A DNA stretch of 58,261 nucleotides from Nostoc sp. UCD121 (lineage in GTDB: Bacteria; Cyanobacteriota; Cyanobacteriia; Cyanobacteriales; Nostocaceae): NCBI RefSeq assembly GCF_014222285.1, contig NZ_JACKZS010000024.1, forward strand, positions 1-58,261, in the 5' to 3' direction. This document shows, piece by piece, positions 25,236 to 33,089 of the stretch. The first letter of the stretch is position 1. Each line of letters opens with the position of its first letter. The notes beneath the pieces were generated by a model. That model did no database searches. It was not told where the DNA came from and saw only the letters and a program-made list of their open reading frames with translations. A program made the position numbers and the translations under genes.

Positions 25236-28200
25236 ATGCCCCTAAACTTCACCTTCGCCCTCAGTCAACAGCAAACTTTTGAACTGCGCTGTGATTATGG
25301 CTCACGTCGCCTGGATAAAACGGAGTTGGCAGCGCTGATTGATTTGTGTGAGCAAAATTATTATGCTCAAGGTACTCAAGATGCTCAACGAAGAGAAAGC
25401 TTACTCCAAGACTTAGGACGGCAACTTTATCAATGGCTGGATGGTAAAGAAGGATGGCTGAAAAAGGCGCTGGATGAGGCGGATGAGCAAACGATTAATC
25501 TAGATTTGATTCAAACCAGCGAAGCGCAGGGGTTAAACCCGGAAACAGAACGGGTAGCGTTGGGTTTGGCGCATCTGCCTTGGGAATTGCTACATGATGG
25601 TGCAGGGTTTTTAATAGAACGCCAGAATCTTTCCGTTTTACCAGTGCGTTCTGTGCAGCAGCGTCAAACTCAAATAATTGGCGTGCAAAATCGCCCTTTG
25701 CGGTTGCTGTTTATGGCGACTTCTCCTGAAGATCCCAGAGTTCCACCACTAGGGTTTGAGCAGGAAGAAGCGAACATTTTGCAAGCAACTAAAGATCAGC
25801 CTTTGGCGTTGATTGTCGAGGAAAGTGGCTCGCTTGCAGAGTTAGCCAACTTGGTGCAATCCTACGAAGAAAACTATTTTGATGTCTTTCACCTCACAGG
25901 ACACGGGATAATTTATACCAAAAAAGATTACGGCTCTTTGCTGTCAACAGGTGTAACGCTGGCAGACAATACCCCTTGCTTCATTACTGAGGATGAGGTG
26001 GGGAATATGCAACTTACTACTGTCAATGATTTAGCAAAAGCCTTTCGGGGACGCTGGCCGCGTGTAACTTTTCTCTCTGGTTGTCATACGGGACAGGTTG
26101 CTAACCAGGGGACAGTACCCTCGATGGTACAGGCATTGGTGAAAGCGGGGGCAGGTATAGTTTTAGGCTGGGCGCGTCCGGTGTTTGACCGCACGGGTAT
26201 TGTAGCGGCACAGGCACTTTATCAAGCTTTGGCGACGGGGGAAACTGTTGAAGAAGCGGTGAAAGCGGCGCAGCAGGAGATGATTGAAAAAGAATGCACC
26301 GACTGGCATCTGTTGCGGATGTATCGGGATACGCGCCCCATTGCAGAACTAGTGACAGCGCTGAGAACAAGAAATCGTGAAAAGCTGAAGTTCACAGCGC
26401 CAGAGCAAGAATTTTTGGATGAGAATAATCAAGTTAAAGTTGCCAGTCAGTTTGAGTTTGTCGGACGCAGACGACCTTTGCAACGCTGTCTCAAGGCTTT
26501 GCAGGAAACCAGCGACCAAATCGGCGTGTTTATTGCGGGGATGGGTGGACTGGGTAAAAGTAGTCTGGCGGCGCGGTTATGTACGCGGGTGCAGATGCAG
26601 CGTTCTAATTTTGCGCGAGTTGTGTTGGTTGGGCCTTTGGATGAGTGGGGTTTGCTGAATAAGCTTTCTAATAAGTTTGAGCGGTTTGCAGATGTGCCCG
26701 CACTTTTGAACGAACCAAAGGTGTCTCTGAAAGGACGGTTGCAAAACTTTTTTGAAGCAATAGAAAACATTCACAACCAACCCTTACTGCTGGTGCTGGA
26801 TGACTTTGAGCAAAACATCCCCACAGGTAATATTGAGGATGGCTCACTGCGGATGACGGCGGAAGCTTACGAAATTTTAGGGGCGATTTGTGCGGCGTTG
26901 GAGGAAAACGGGGCAGAAAGTCGGCTTATTGTCACCTGTCGCTATTTAAAAGCAGACACCTTGCCACCTCATCGCCTGCACTTAGAATCTTTGGCAGGGA
27001 TGAGCAGCAGTGATATTGATAAAATCTGCTTTCCTTTAGATAAAGAAGTTAGGCAGCAGTTAAGAACTCAAAGGATTATTCACATTGCCGCTGGTAATCC
27101 CCGGTTGCTGAAGTGGCTGTTAGAGGTGATTCAGCAACCAGGAATAGCGGCGGATGAATTACTGAATCGGTTGGAGGCGACTGAGCAGAAATTCCGTGAA
27201 GATATTTTGGCACAAACTCTGCTGGATACTTTGGAACCGGAAGAACAAAAGTTTCTCGCACGGTTGAGTGTGTTTAATTTGCCTGTTACTGTTGAAATCA
27301 TTAACGCCATCTCCCCCTCTGTTGCTTCTCTGCAAAAGCTTGTCAGCCTCAGCTTAGTTGAGTCTGCCACCACTCACCCCACCCAGACAGCTAATTATCG
27401 GGTGACGACAATTTTAGAATCGTTGCTAGAAACAGTGTTGATTCAGGAAGAATGGCAAGCAACGCGACAGCAAGCGGTTAGGGAAATTCATCAAGCTTGG
27501 TGGGAGGAGAATGACAACCCCACGGAAGTAGAAGCACTGGAAATTGTACGTTTGGGATTGCTGGCAAAAGAGCAGGAGATTGCTGTCAGCGTTGGAAATA
27601 GAATTGCAAGCAATTGGCTGAACAATTCCCGCTTTGTGGAAGCTTTTGATTTGTGTAAGCAAGTTCTGGCAGTTTTTCTAGACTACCGCATTTTAAGAAG
27701 CATCGCCTTAGCTGAAGATGTTTTGGGTTTTGTGCAAGAGGCTCTTTCGCATTATCAGCAAGCTTTAGACCTTTGCCCTGAAGATGACTTAATCACAAAA
27801 GCTGCAACTCTCAACAACATGGCAGAGATAATCAGCCAACAGGGAGATATAACTAGTGCATTTGCACTCTACAAGCAATCCTTGGAGATAATTGAGCAGA
27901 CTGGCAATGCCCAAGGCAAAGCCGCTATCCTCAACAACATAGCAGGGGTAATTCGCCAACAAGGGAACATAGCTAGTGCAATCGCGTTCTATCAGCAATC
28001 CTTGGAAGCCACTGATCGGATTGGTGATGTCAAAAACAAAGTCACTATTCTAGGCAGAATGGCAAGTATTCTCGGCCAACAAGGATACATAGCTAATGCG
28101 ATCACACTCTACGAGCAATCCTTGGAAATAATTAATCAGATTAGCGATATCCAAGGTAAAGCCTCAACCCTCAACAACATGGGACTGGTCATCGCCGACC

Positions 28201-28952
28201 AAGGGGACATAGCTAATGCGATCGCACTCTACAAGCAATCCTTGGAGATAATTGAGCAGATTGGTGATGTCGAAGGTAAAGCCAAGACCCTAAACAATAT
28301 GGCAATGGTTATCGACCGACAAGGGGACATAGCTAGTGCATTCGCACTCTACGAGCAATCCTTAGAAATAATTGAGCAGATTGGCGATGTCGAAGGTAAA
28401 GCCGCTATCCTCAACAATATGGCTTGTATTGCTGGTAAAACAGGAGATAAAGCTAGGGAGTTAAAGCTAAATTTGCAAGCTGCTTTGGCTCTTGTGCAGG
28501 TTCGTGCCTATAGTCATTTGGTAACGGTTCTAAATAATTTAGGTGTAGCAGATGAAAGCAACGGTTTAGTCTACCTAGCTCAAGCAATCTGGCTAACGCT
28601 GAGAATTCAAGCCCCCTTATCGGTCACTATTCAATTAATCCGTGTTTTACATAATAGAGTGCTTCAAGGCGATGAACTAAAAGTTTTGCTGGGGGCAACA
28701 GCAGTATTCTTTTGCATTTACCAAGGTGAAGGTCATCCTCGGTTAGGAGAACTCCAGGATATAAGTACCAGATTGATATCAGAGACGGCGGATGCCCAAG
28801 GAATTGAAACAGAGGAAGCCGTTGGTGCTTGGTTTATCCAGCAACGACTAAATGATCCAGAATATTTCCTCCCCCGACTCAATCAACGCCTAGAGGAGAT
28901 TGTCGGCGATGGGTGGTTGTTTGACCGCAGTCAAGTTTTAATGGGTGAATAA
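25236..28952 (+). CDS. CHAT protease - STAND-type NTPase - TPR protein
   Basis: A 1238-residue three-part protein. Residues about 100-370 form a CHAT (caspase-like) protease with catalytic His223 in FHLTGHGI and Cys283 in LSGCHTG. An NTPase domain follows with the P loop GMGGLGKSS (435-443) and a candidate Walker B LLLVLDDFEQN near 516. The C-terminal part holds about six TPR units of 40 residues (roughly 853-1090) whose DNA is itself a 120-bp tandem repeat (27790-28500), implying recent expansion. CHAT-NTPase-TPR proteins are NLR-like: the TPRs are thought to sense a ligand, the NTPase to oligomerise, and the CHAT domain to cleave a target, often in conflict or cell-death pathways. It stands alone; no adjacent substrate gene is evident. 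Confidence 0.88.
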   Translation: MPLNFTFALSQQQTFELRCDYGSRRLDKTELAALIDLCEQNYYAQGTQDAQRRESLLQDLGRQLYQWLDGKEGWLKKALDEADEQTINLDLIQTSEAQGLNPETERVALGLAHLPWELLHDGAGFLIERQNLSVLPVRSVQQRQTQIIGVQNRPLRLLFMATSPEDPRVPPLGFEQEEANILQATKDQPLALIVEESGSLAELANLVQSYEENYFDVFHLTGHGIIYTKKDYGSLLSTGVTLADNTPCFITEDEVGNMQLTTVNDLAKAFRGRWPRVTFLSGCHTGQVANQGTVPSMVQALVKAGAGIVLGWARPVFDRTGIVAAQALYQALATGETVEEAVKAAQQEMIEKECTDWHLLRMYRDTRPIAELVTALRTRNREKLKFTAPEQEFLDENNQVKVASQFEFVGRRRPLQRCLKALQETSDQIGVFIAGMGGLGKSSLAARLCTRVQMQRSNFARVVLVGPLDEWGLLNKLSNKFERFADVPALLNEPKVSLKGRLQNFFEAIENIHNQPLLLVLDDFEQNIPTGNIEDGSLRMTAEAYEILGAICAALEENGAESRLIVTCRYLKADTLPPHRLHLESLAGMSSSDIDKICFPLDKEVRQQLRTQRIIHIAAGNPRLLKWLLEVIQQPGIAADELLNRLEATEQKFREDILAQTLLDTLEPEEQKFLARLSVFNLPVTVEIINAISPSVASLQKLVSLSLVESATTHPTQTANYRVTTILESLLETVLIQEEWQATRQQAVREIHQAWWEENDNPTEVEALEIVRLGLLAKEQEIAVSVGNRIASNWLNNSRFVEAFDLCKQVLAVFLDYRILRSIALAEDVLGFVQEALSHYQQALDLCPEDDLITKAATLNNMAEIISQQGDITSAFALYKQSLEIIEQTGNAQGKAAILNNIAGVIRQQGNIASAIAFYQQSLEATDRIGDVKNKVTILGRMASILGQQGYIANAITLYEQSLEIINQISDIQGKASTLNNMGLVIADQGDIANAIALYKQSLEIIEQIGDVEGKAKTLNNMAMVIDRQGDIASAFALYEQSLEIIEQIGDVEGKAAILNNMACIAGKTGDKARELKLNLQAALALVQVRAYSHLVTVLNNLGVADESNGLVYLAQAIWLTLRIQAPLSVTIQLIRVLHNRVLQGDELKVLLGATAVFFCIYQGEGHPRLGELQDISTRLISETADAQGIETEEAVGAWFIQQRLNDPEYFLPRLNQRLEEIVGDGWLFDRSQVLMGE

Positions 28953-29139
28953 GGGGAAATGCGATTACGATTACACCGTAAGATGATTTCTAATTAAAAA
29001 AATACCTCTGTTGACGAGTTTCGACTTCTCTGCGAGACGCTACGCGAACGCTCAACTCTCGACCACTCAGTTGGTTGAGCGAAGTCGAAACCAACGGCTA
29101 TGGTAAATTTATTACTAGAATTCACCTAAAGTCAAAAAT
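28953..29139. repeat. Intergenic inverted-repeat remnant
   Basis: This region contains facing copies of a GTTTCGACTTCGCTCAACC-like repeat (about 29015-29032 and 29072-29092, arms TTTCGACTTC and GAAGTCGAAAC) around a GAGACGCTACGCGAACGC segment. The arrangement is typical of small Nostoc hairpin repeats. No gene seen. It also covers the stretch downstream of the minus-strand DUF433 gene, where a toxin partner would be expected but is absent. Confidence 0.6.
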
Positions 29140-29334
29140 TCACTCTACCGTAAAAGCAAATACCGCCCTTAGCGCTTCTGAGGTAAGGGTAGGATAGTTT
29201 TCTAGCACTTGTTGTTCTGTCCATCCCGCAGCAAACAAACCCAATAAGAACTCTACAGATAAACGAGTTTCTTTCACAGTCAGCTTACCCAGCAAAATTT
29301 TTGGGTCTGAATGAATGTACTGTTGCCAGTCCAT
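29140..29334 (-). CDS. DUF433 domain protein (orphan antitoxin-like)
   Basis: A 64-residue protein matching the DUF433 family: YIHSDPKILLGKLTVKETRLSVEFLLGLFAAGWTEQQVLENYPTLTSEALRAV is the whole domain. DUF433 proteins are small helix-turn-helix proteins usually paired with a DUF5615 PIN-like toxin. In those pairs the toxin follows, but the 187 bp after this stop hold only repeats, so this copy is an orphan. It is 115 bp from, and divergent to, an RHH/PIN pair, and another DUF433 gene lies at 30237. Confidence 0.82.
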   Translation of the reverse strand: MDWQQYIHSDPKILLGKLTVKETRLSVEFLLGLFAAGWTEQQVLENYPTLTSEALRAVFAFTVE

Positions 29335-29372
29335 AGTTTTACTCCGACTAAGCTACAGCTATTGTTGCACAG

Positions 29373-29484
29373 TATGATTTTTGTTGAATTGCTGAAGGGA
29401 AATGCGATCGCGCTAATCTTAAATTAATTGATGACAATATAACCAGCTTATGCAATCCCTAAATATCATACTGCCAGATGCGAT
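29373..29484. repeat. 112-bp leader repeat, copy 1 (promoter and start of RHH gene)
   Basis: The unit runs from TATGATT through GGGAAATGCGATCGCGCTAA, CTTAAATTAATTGATGACAA and ends in CTGCCAGATGCGAT. It contains the promoter region and the first 12 codons of the RHH-like gene at 29450. Copies 2 (30123), 3 (30450) and 4 (30553) follow. Confidence 0.9.
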
Positions 29485-29722
29485 CGCTAATGCTCTCAGT
29501 GCTTACATCGGCGATCAAGAAGTTTCCCTACCTGCTAACGCTATCGTAGAAAATGCCCTCGAAGAATTCCTCAGCCAACGTGGTTATTTACCTCCACAAA
29601 AGCAAGGTTTACGCCTTACTCCTGCACCCAAGGGAAGCGGATTTAAAGATACGTCAGTAAATCACGATAAAATTCTAGCTGAACAAACGTTTTTGCAGTC
29701 ATTGCCACCAAACACACCTTGA
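29450..29722 (+). CDS. Antitoxin-like protein upstream of PIN toxin (VapB-type)
   Basis: A 90-residue protein. The N-terminus (LNIILPDAIANALSAYIGDQ) has the pattern of a short beta strand and helices typical of ribbon-helix-helix or related antitoxins, and the C-terminal 30 residues are polar and probably bind toxin. Its stop overlaps the TTG start of the PIN gene by 4 bp (TTGA), a tight toxin-antitoxin arrangement. The first 12 codons lie in a 112-bp repeat whose other copies also encode this N-terminus, truncated. I cannot assign an exact family. Confidence 0.65.
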   Translation: MQSLNIILPDAIANALSAYIGDQEVSLPANAIVENALEEFLSQRGYLPPQKQGLRLTPAPKGSGFKDTSVNHDKILAEQTFLQSLPPNTP

Positions 29723-30117
29723 GAGCCGTAATTGCTGACACTGGGCCTTTATATGCTGCTGTAGATATAGACGACCAATATCATGAGCGCTCCCAAGCCG
29801 AACTACAACGTATAAATACAGAAAATTTAATAATCCTAGTTCCCTTTCCTGTTTACCTGGAAACATATAATCTTTTGCTATATCGTCTCGGAACTGAACA
29901 AGCGATTAGCTTTGCTAGACAATGTATAGGAGCAGTTCATTTCGTCAATCCTTCACAGGAACAATATATGGCAGCAGTTAAAAAAGCTGCAAGTTTTCCA
30001 GATCAACGGATTACCGTCTGCGATGCTGTCACTGCCGTTTTGTCAGAAGAAATGAAGCTACCAGTGTGGACGTATGACTTTCATTTTGATCTGATGCTGG
30101 CTCAGGTATGGCGGTAA
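29719..30117 (+). CDS. PIN-domain toxin (VapC-type ribonuclease)
   Basis: A 132-residue PIN nuclease. The acidic catalytic residues are D7 (IADTGPLYA), E48 (YLETYN), D102 (VCDAVTA) and D120 or D124 (TYDFHFD). Such toxins cut tRNA or other RNA and are held inactive by the upstream antitoxin. The start is TTG 29719, overlapping the antitoxin stop; no ATG is available near it and the first residues from TTG give the canonical N-terminal strand. All four acidic positions are intact, so the toxin is probably active. Confidence 0.85.
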   Translation: MRAVIADTGPLYAAVDIDDQYHERSQAELQRINTENLIILVPFPVYLETYNLLLYRLGTEQAISFARQCIGAVHFVNPSQEQYMAAVKKAASFPDQRITVCDAVTAVLSEEMKLPVWTYDFHFDLMLAQVWR

Positions 30118-30122
30118 ACAAC

Positions 30123-30236
30123 TATGATTATTGTTGGATTGCTCAGAGACGAAATGCGATCGCGCTACTCTTAAATTAATTGGCGACAATATAATCAGCT
30201 GATGCAATCCTTCAATCTCACACTGCCAGATGCGAT
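30123..30236. repeat. 112-bp leader repeat, copy 2
   Basis: This copy is highly similar to 29373-29484 over its whole length. From ATG 30202 it reads MQSFNLTLPDAIWNLN and then TAA, so it holds a truncated fossil of the antitoxin start. The repeat match ends in GATGCGAT at 30236, and the ATG of the DUF433 gene starts at the next base. Confidence 0.85.
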
Positions 30237-30521
30237 ATGGAATCTCAACTAATACAGAGTTCTCCCGACATCCTTTCTGGTACACCCGTTTTCTATGGAA
30301 GTCGCGTACCAGTACAAACATTGATTGATTATATCGAAGCAGGCGAGAGTGCTTCGCACACGCTTCGTGAACGCCTTGACGACTTTCTAGAAGATTTTCC
30401 CACTGTGAGCCACGCACAGACAACAGCGTTTCTCAAGCTAGCCCTGAAAGCTGAAGGAAAATGCGATCGCGTTAATCTTAAATTAATTGCTGACAATATA
30501 AGCAGCTTATGCAACCCTTAA
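30237..30521 (+). CDS. DUF433 domain protein with repeat-derived insertion and C-terminus
   Basis: A 94-residue DUF433 protein: SSPDILSGTPVFYGSRVPVQTLIDYIEAGES is the first part and LDDFLEDFPTVSHAQTTAFLKLALK the second. Between them ASHTLRER (about residues 39-46) is not part of the usual domain and comes from a repeat-like GCTTCGCACACGCTTCGTGA stretch. The last 21 residues, beginning GKCDRVNLKLIADN, are read through leader-repeat copy 3. The protein is therefore the original domain plus two repeat-derived segments. It starts exactly where leader copy 2 ends. No PIN-like partner follows, so it is probably orphan. Confidence 0.7.
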   Translation: MESQLIQSSPDILSGTPVFYGSRVPVQTLIDYIEAGESASHTLRERLDDFLEDFPTVSHAQTTAFLKLALKAEGKCDRVNLKLIADNISSLCNP

Positions 30522-30546
30522 ATATCACACTGCCAGATGCGATCGC
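30450..30546. repeat. Leader repeat, copy 3 (overlaps DUF433 C-terminus)
   Basis: This copy lacks the first 40 bases. It runs from GCTGAAGGAAAATGCGATCG to CTGCCAGATGCGAT. Its first part is translated as the tail of the DUF433 gene, and from ATG 30509 it reads MQPLNITLPDAIA followed by TAG, a second truncated antitoxin start. Confidence 0.85.
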
Positions 30547-30552
30547 TTAGGT

Positions 30553-30597
30553 AACTATGATTATTATTGGATTGCCGAGTGGGGAAATGCGATCGCT
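30553..30597. repeat. Leader repeat, copy 4 (5' part only)
   Basis: AACTATGATTATTATTGGATTGCC followed by GGGGAAATGCGATCGCT matches the opening 45 bases of copies 1 and 2. It ends 43 bp before the ATG of the cysteine synthase gene, so it may supply part of that promoter. Confidence 0.8.
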
Positions 30598-30640
30598 ATA
30601 AGCCAAAATTTTTATAGATACTCACACAGGTATAGTCAAA

Positions 30641-31615
30641 ATGGATATTAAAAATGGCTTCGTTGGCGCTGTTGGCAACACACCCCTGATTCGCTTAAAC
30701 AGCTTCAGTGAAGAAACAGGGTGTGAAATCCTCGCTAAAGCTGAATTTCTCAATCCTGGCGGTTCCGTCAAAGACCGCGCTGCACTTTACATCATTGAAG
30801 ATGCAGAAAAAAAAGGTTTACTCAAACCCGGTGGTACTGTTGTAGAAGGAACTGCTGGTAATACTGGCATTGGACTAGCACATATTTGCAACGCCAAAGG
30901 CTACAAATGCCTAATTATTATTCCCGATACTCAGTCACAAGAAAAAATAGATGCACTGATCGCATTAGGCGCAGAAGTCCGTCCCATTCCTGCTGTACCC
31001 TACAAAGACCCAAATAACTACGTCAAGCTATCTGGCAGAGTCGCTGCTGAGTTGGAAAATGCTATTTGGGCGAATCAGTTTGATAACCTAGCCAACCGCC
31101 ACGCCCACTACGAAACCACAGGGCCGGAAATTTGGAAACAGACAGATGGTAAAATAGACGCATGGACAGCTGCAACTGGTACTGGTGGTACTTATGCTGG
31201 TGTGGCGTTGTACTTAAAAGAACAAAATCCAGCAGTTAAATGCGTTGTTGCCGATCCACTGGGTAGCGCACTTTATAGCTATGTCAAAACTGGCGAAATC
31301 AATATAGAAGGAAATTCCATCACCGAAGGCATCGGAAATGGTCGTGTCACAGCCAATATGGAAGGCGCACCTGCTGATGATGCCATCCAAATCGATGACA
31401 AAGAAGCTTTACGTGTAGTTTACCAACTGCTGAGGAAAGATGGACTGTTAATGGGCGGCTCAACAGGTATTAATGTTGGCGCAGCTGTCGCCCTAGCAAA
31501 GCAGTTGGGGCCAGGACATACCATTGTCACCATCTTGTGTGATAGTGGTTCCCGGTATCAGTCGCGGATATTCAACCCTGAATGGCTAGCCTCAAAAGGA
31601 CTTTCAATAGATTAG
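30641..31615 (+). CDS. cysK: Cysteine synthase (O-acetylserine sulfhydrylase)
   Basis: A 324-residue PLP enzyme making L-cysteine from O-acetylserine and sulfide. The PLP lysine is K44 in GGSVKDRAALY. The substrate loop is EGTAGNTGIG (69-78), the phosphate-binding loop is ATGTGGTYAG, and SGSRYQSRIFNPEWL closes the protein. The sequence resembles the CysK-like group with the NFANQFDN/WANQFDNLANR block rather than CysM. A leader-repeat fragment lies just upstream. A small thioredoxin-like ferredoxin gene follows on the same strand after a heptamer array. Cystathionine beta-synthase-like activity cannot be excluded. Confidence 0.9.
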   Translation: MDIKNGFVGAVGNTPLIRLNSFSEETGCEILAKAEFLNPGGSVKDRAALYIIEDAEKKGLLKPGGTVVEGTAGNTGIGLAHICNAKGYKCLIIIPDTQSQEKIDALIALGAEVRPIPAVPYKDPNNYVKLSGRVAAELENAIWANQFDNLANRHAHYETTGPEIWKQTDGKIDAWTAATGTGGTYAGVALYLKEQNPAVKCVVADPLGSALYSYVKTGEINIEGNSITEGIGNGRVTANMEGAPADDAIQIDDKEALRVVYQLLRKDGLLMGGSTGINVGAAVALAKQLGPGHTIVTILCDSGSRYQSRIFNPEWLASKGLSID

Positions 31616-31620
31616 TTATG

Positions 31621-31669
31621 GGGAATTGGGAATTGGGCATTGGGAATTGGGAATTGGGAATTGGGCATT
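31621..31669. repeat. 7-bp short tandem repeat (GGGAATT/GGGCATT), 7 units
   Basis: Seven exact-length heptamers, five GGGAATT and two GGGCATT, start just after the cysK stop codon. The array is followed by C-rich sequence and an AACGAACC-family fragment at 31722-31748, so almost all of this gap is repeat. Confidence 0.95.
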
Positions 31670-31751
31670 AGCTAAATTTCAATACTGCTTCCCCTACTCC
31701 CCCTGCTCCTCTCCCCTCTGCGTCCTCTGCGTCTCTGCGGTTCGTTAAAAA

Positions 31752-32084
31752 ATGACAAACATAACTCAACCATCAAACTTCTCGACAATAGACCAACCTT
31801 CTTCTTCTAAATGTGTGCGGGTTTGTCAAAATCGCACCTGCAAAAAGCAAGGTGCAGCCAAGGTATTAGCAGCTTTTACAGCTTTGCCAATTCCTGATGT
31901 AACGATAACGGCTAGCAGCTGTTTAGGGCAATGTGGTAATGGGCCAATGGTGCTGGTATTACCCGATATGGTCTGGTATAGCGGTGTTCGACCCGATGAA
32001 GTCTCTCTACTGATAGAAAATCATTTGCTAGGTGGTCAAAGAGTCAAACAGATGCTCTATTATCGGTTTCATCCCCAGAAATAA
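31752..32084 (+). CDS. Thioredoxin-like [2Fe-2S] ferredoxin
   Basis: A 110-residue protein of the thioredoxin-like ferredoxin type. The cluster cysteines are likely C25, C30, C57 and C61 in VRVCQNRTCKKQGA and SSCLGQCGNGP. This spacing matches small (2Fe-2S) ferredoxin-domain proteins and the equivalent region of NuoE. The Ser-rich first 20 residues are not conserved-looking. It is downstream of cysteine synthase, with the gene for a DUF5331 protein starting 55 bp later, and may carry electrons or serve in Fe-S handling. The electron partner is unknown. Confidence 0.82.
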   Translation: MTNITQPSNFSTIDQPSSSKCVRVCQNRTCKKQGAAKVLAAFTALPIPDVTITASSCLGQCGNGPMVLVLPDMVWYSGVRPDEVSLLIENHLLGGQRVKQMLYYRFHPQK

Positions 32085-32139
32085 AGCTAAATTTTCAATA
32101 TCAGGCTCTGTAATCTTGTTGACTGAAGCGAGGCATCCA

Positions 32140-33084
32140 ATGAATATCCAACAGCTGCGTCAATCCTTAAAACAAAAATGGCTTATTTACTATAAGCAAA
32201 ATATTACCTGGCTGGTCAAAATGCGAATTTGGGGGACTTACGATGGTTTGCGCCGTCCTTTGTCCGGTTTTATTTTGGCAACACTGTCTGTTTTAGAACC
32301 CCAGTTTGATGAAATACTTGCTTTTATGCTGGATCTGAATAACGATCCAGATAAAATAGTTGCCGCTTTAGGTCTTAATTTCAATCCTGATGAAGAGTTA
32401 GATTTAATAAAATCAGAACATTTTATGGCTACAAGCCAAGTTGAAAGCGAGTCGCCAGATGAGAAGCATTTTGAGGATAAACATCTGTCAGAGGTTGTAA
32501 CTGCCAGCAAAATTGCGCTTCATTCTCTTGCCAAGACTTTAGACTCCAACTTGTCACAGACTGATACACTTGTGCCATCCTTTACGGCTACTGCTGAGGT
32601 AGTTCGCACACGCAAACCTGAGTTAGCTGTTGCATTTGCTACTAAAATCGCTCCAGATACTCCGGTTAAAACGCCAAATTCTGGTTTCCTAAGCGAATAT
32701 CAACCACTACGTAGCTACTTTGCAACTACTCGTCAGACATCACTTCTTGAACGCCTCCCTTCAGGAATGACCAGTGAGGTTAACAGCAAAGCCAAAACTA
32801 TGCCATCTGTGGCATTAGCTAGCGAGGTTAAAAGCAACGCGCCATCTGTCCGAATCCCTGTAGGCGCATTGCTGGCAATTACTACTGAAATTAACAGTAA
32901 TGGTAAACCAGTGCGATCGCTAGCAATTACTACTGAGGTTAAAAGTAACAGCAAGCAAACGAATATTCAACCACAAGATGTTAAGAGCAAAGTGAATTTA
33001 CCAACCACAAATGCCCGTAGTTTAGCTTCTTGGGTAGATGAATTTTGTTACGGCACTAGGAATAAAGAAGATATTTTGACTTGA
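32140..33084 (+). CDS. DUF5331 domain protein with internal repeats
   Basis: A 314-residue soluble protein. The N-terminal 90 residues (MNIQQLRQSLKQKWLIYYKQ ... IWGTYDGLRRPLSGFIL ... LNFNPDEELDLIK) are the cyanobacterial DUF5331 domain. The rest is low-complexity and Ser/Thr/Lys-rich, with a degenerate 20-25-residue repeat (SEVNSKAK, ASEVKSNA, TTEINSNGKPV, ITTEVKSNSK) at about residues 235-290. I start at ATG 32140; the longer frame from 32032 overlaps the ferredoxin gene and lacks family similarity. A short motif at the C-terminus (LASWVDEFCYGTR) stands out again from the linker. Role unknown. Confidence 0.75.
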   Translation: MNIQQLRQSLKQKWLIYYKQNITWLVKMRIWGTYDGLRRPLSGFILATLSVLEPQFDEILAFMLDLNNDPDKIVAALGLNFNPDEELDLIKSEHFMATSQVESESPDEKHFEDKHLSEVVTASKIALHSLAKTLDSNLSQTDTLVPSFTATAEVVRTRKPELAVAFATKIAPDTPVKTPNSGFLSEYQPLRSYFATTRQTSLLERLPSGMTSEVNSKAKTMPSVALASEVKSNAPSVRIPVGALLAITTEINSNGKPVRSLAITTEVKSNSKQTNIQPQDVKSKVNLPTTNARSLASWVDEFCYGTRNKEDILT

Positions 33085-33089
33085 ATTAC

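Noticed and set aside
30058..30514. Minus-strand open frames over PIN and DUF433 genes
   Set aside because: Antisense to well-supported genes and without family features.
32032..32139. N-terminal extension of the DUF5331 gene
   Set aside because: Overlaps the ferredoxin gene in another frame and has no family similarity; ATG 32140 fits the domain start.
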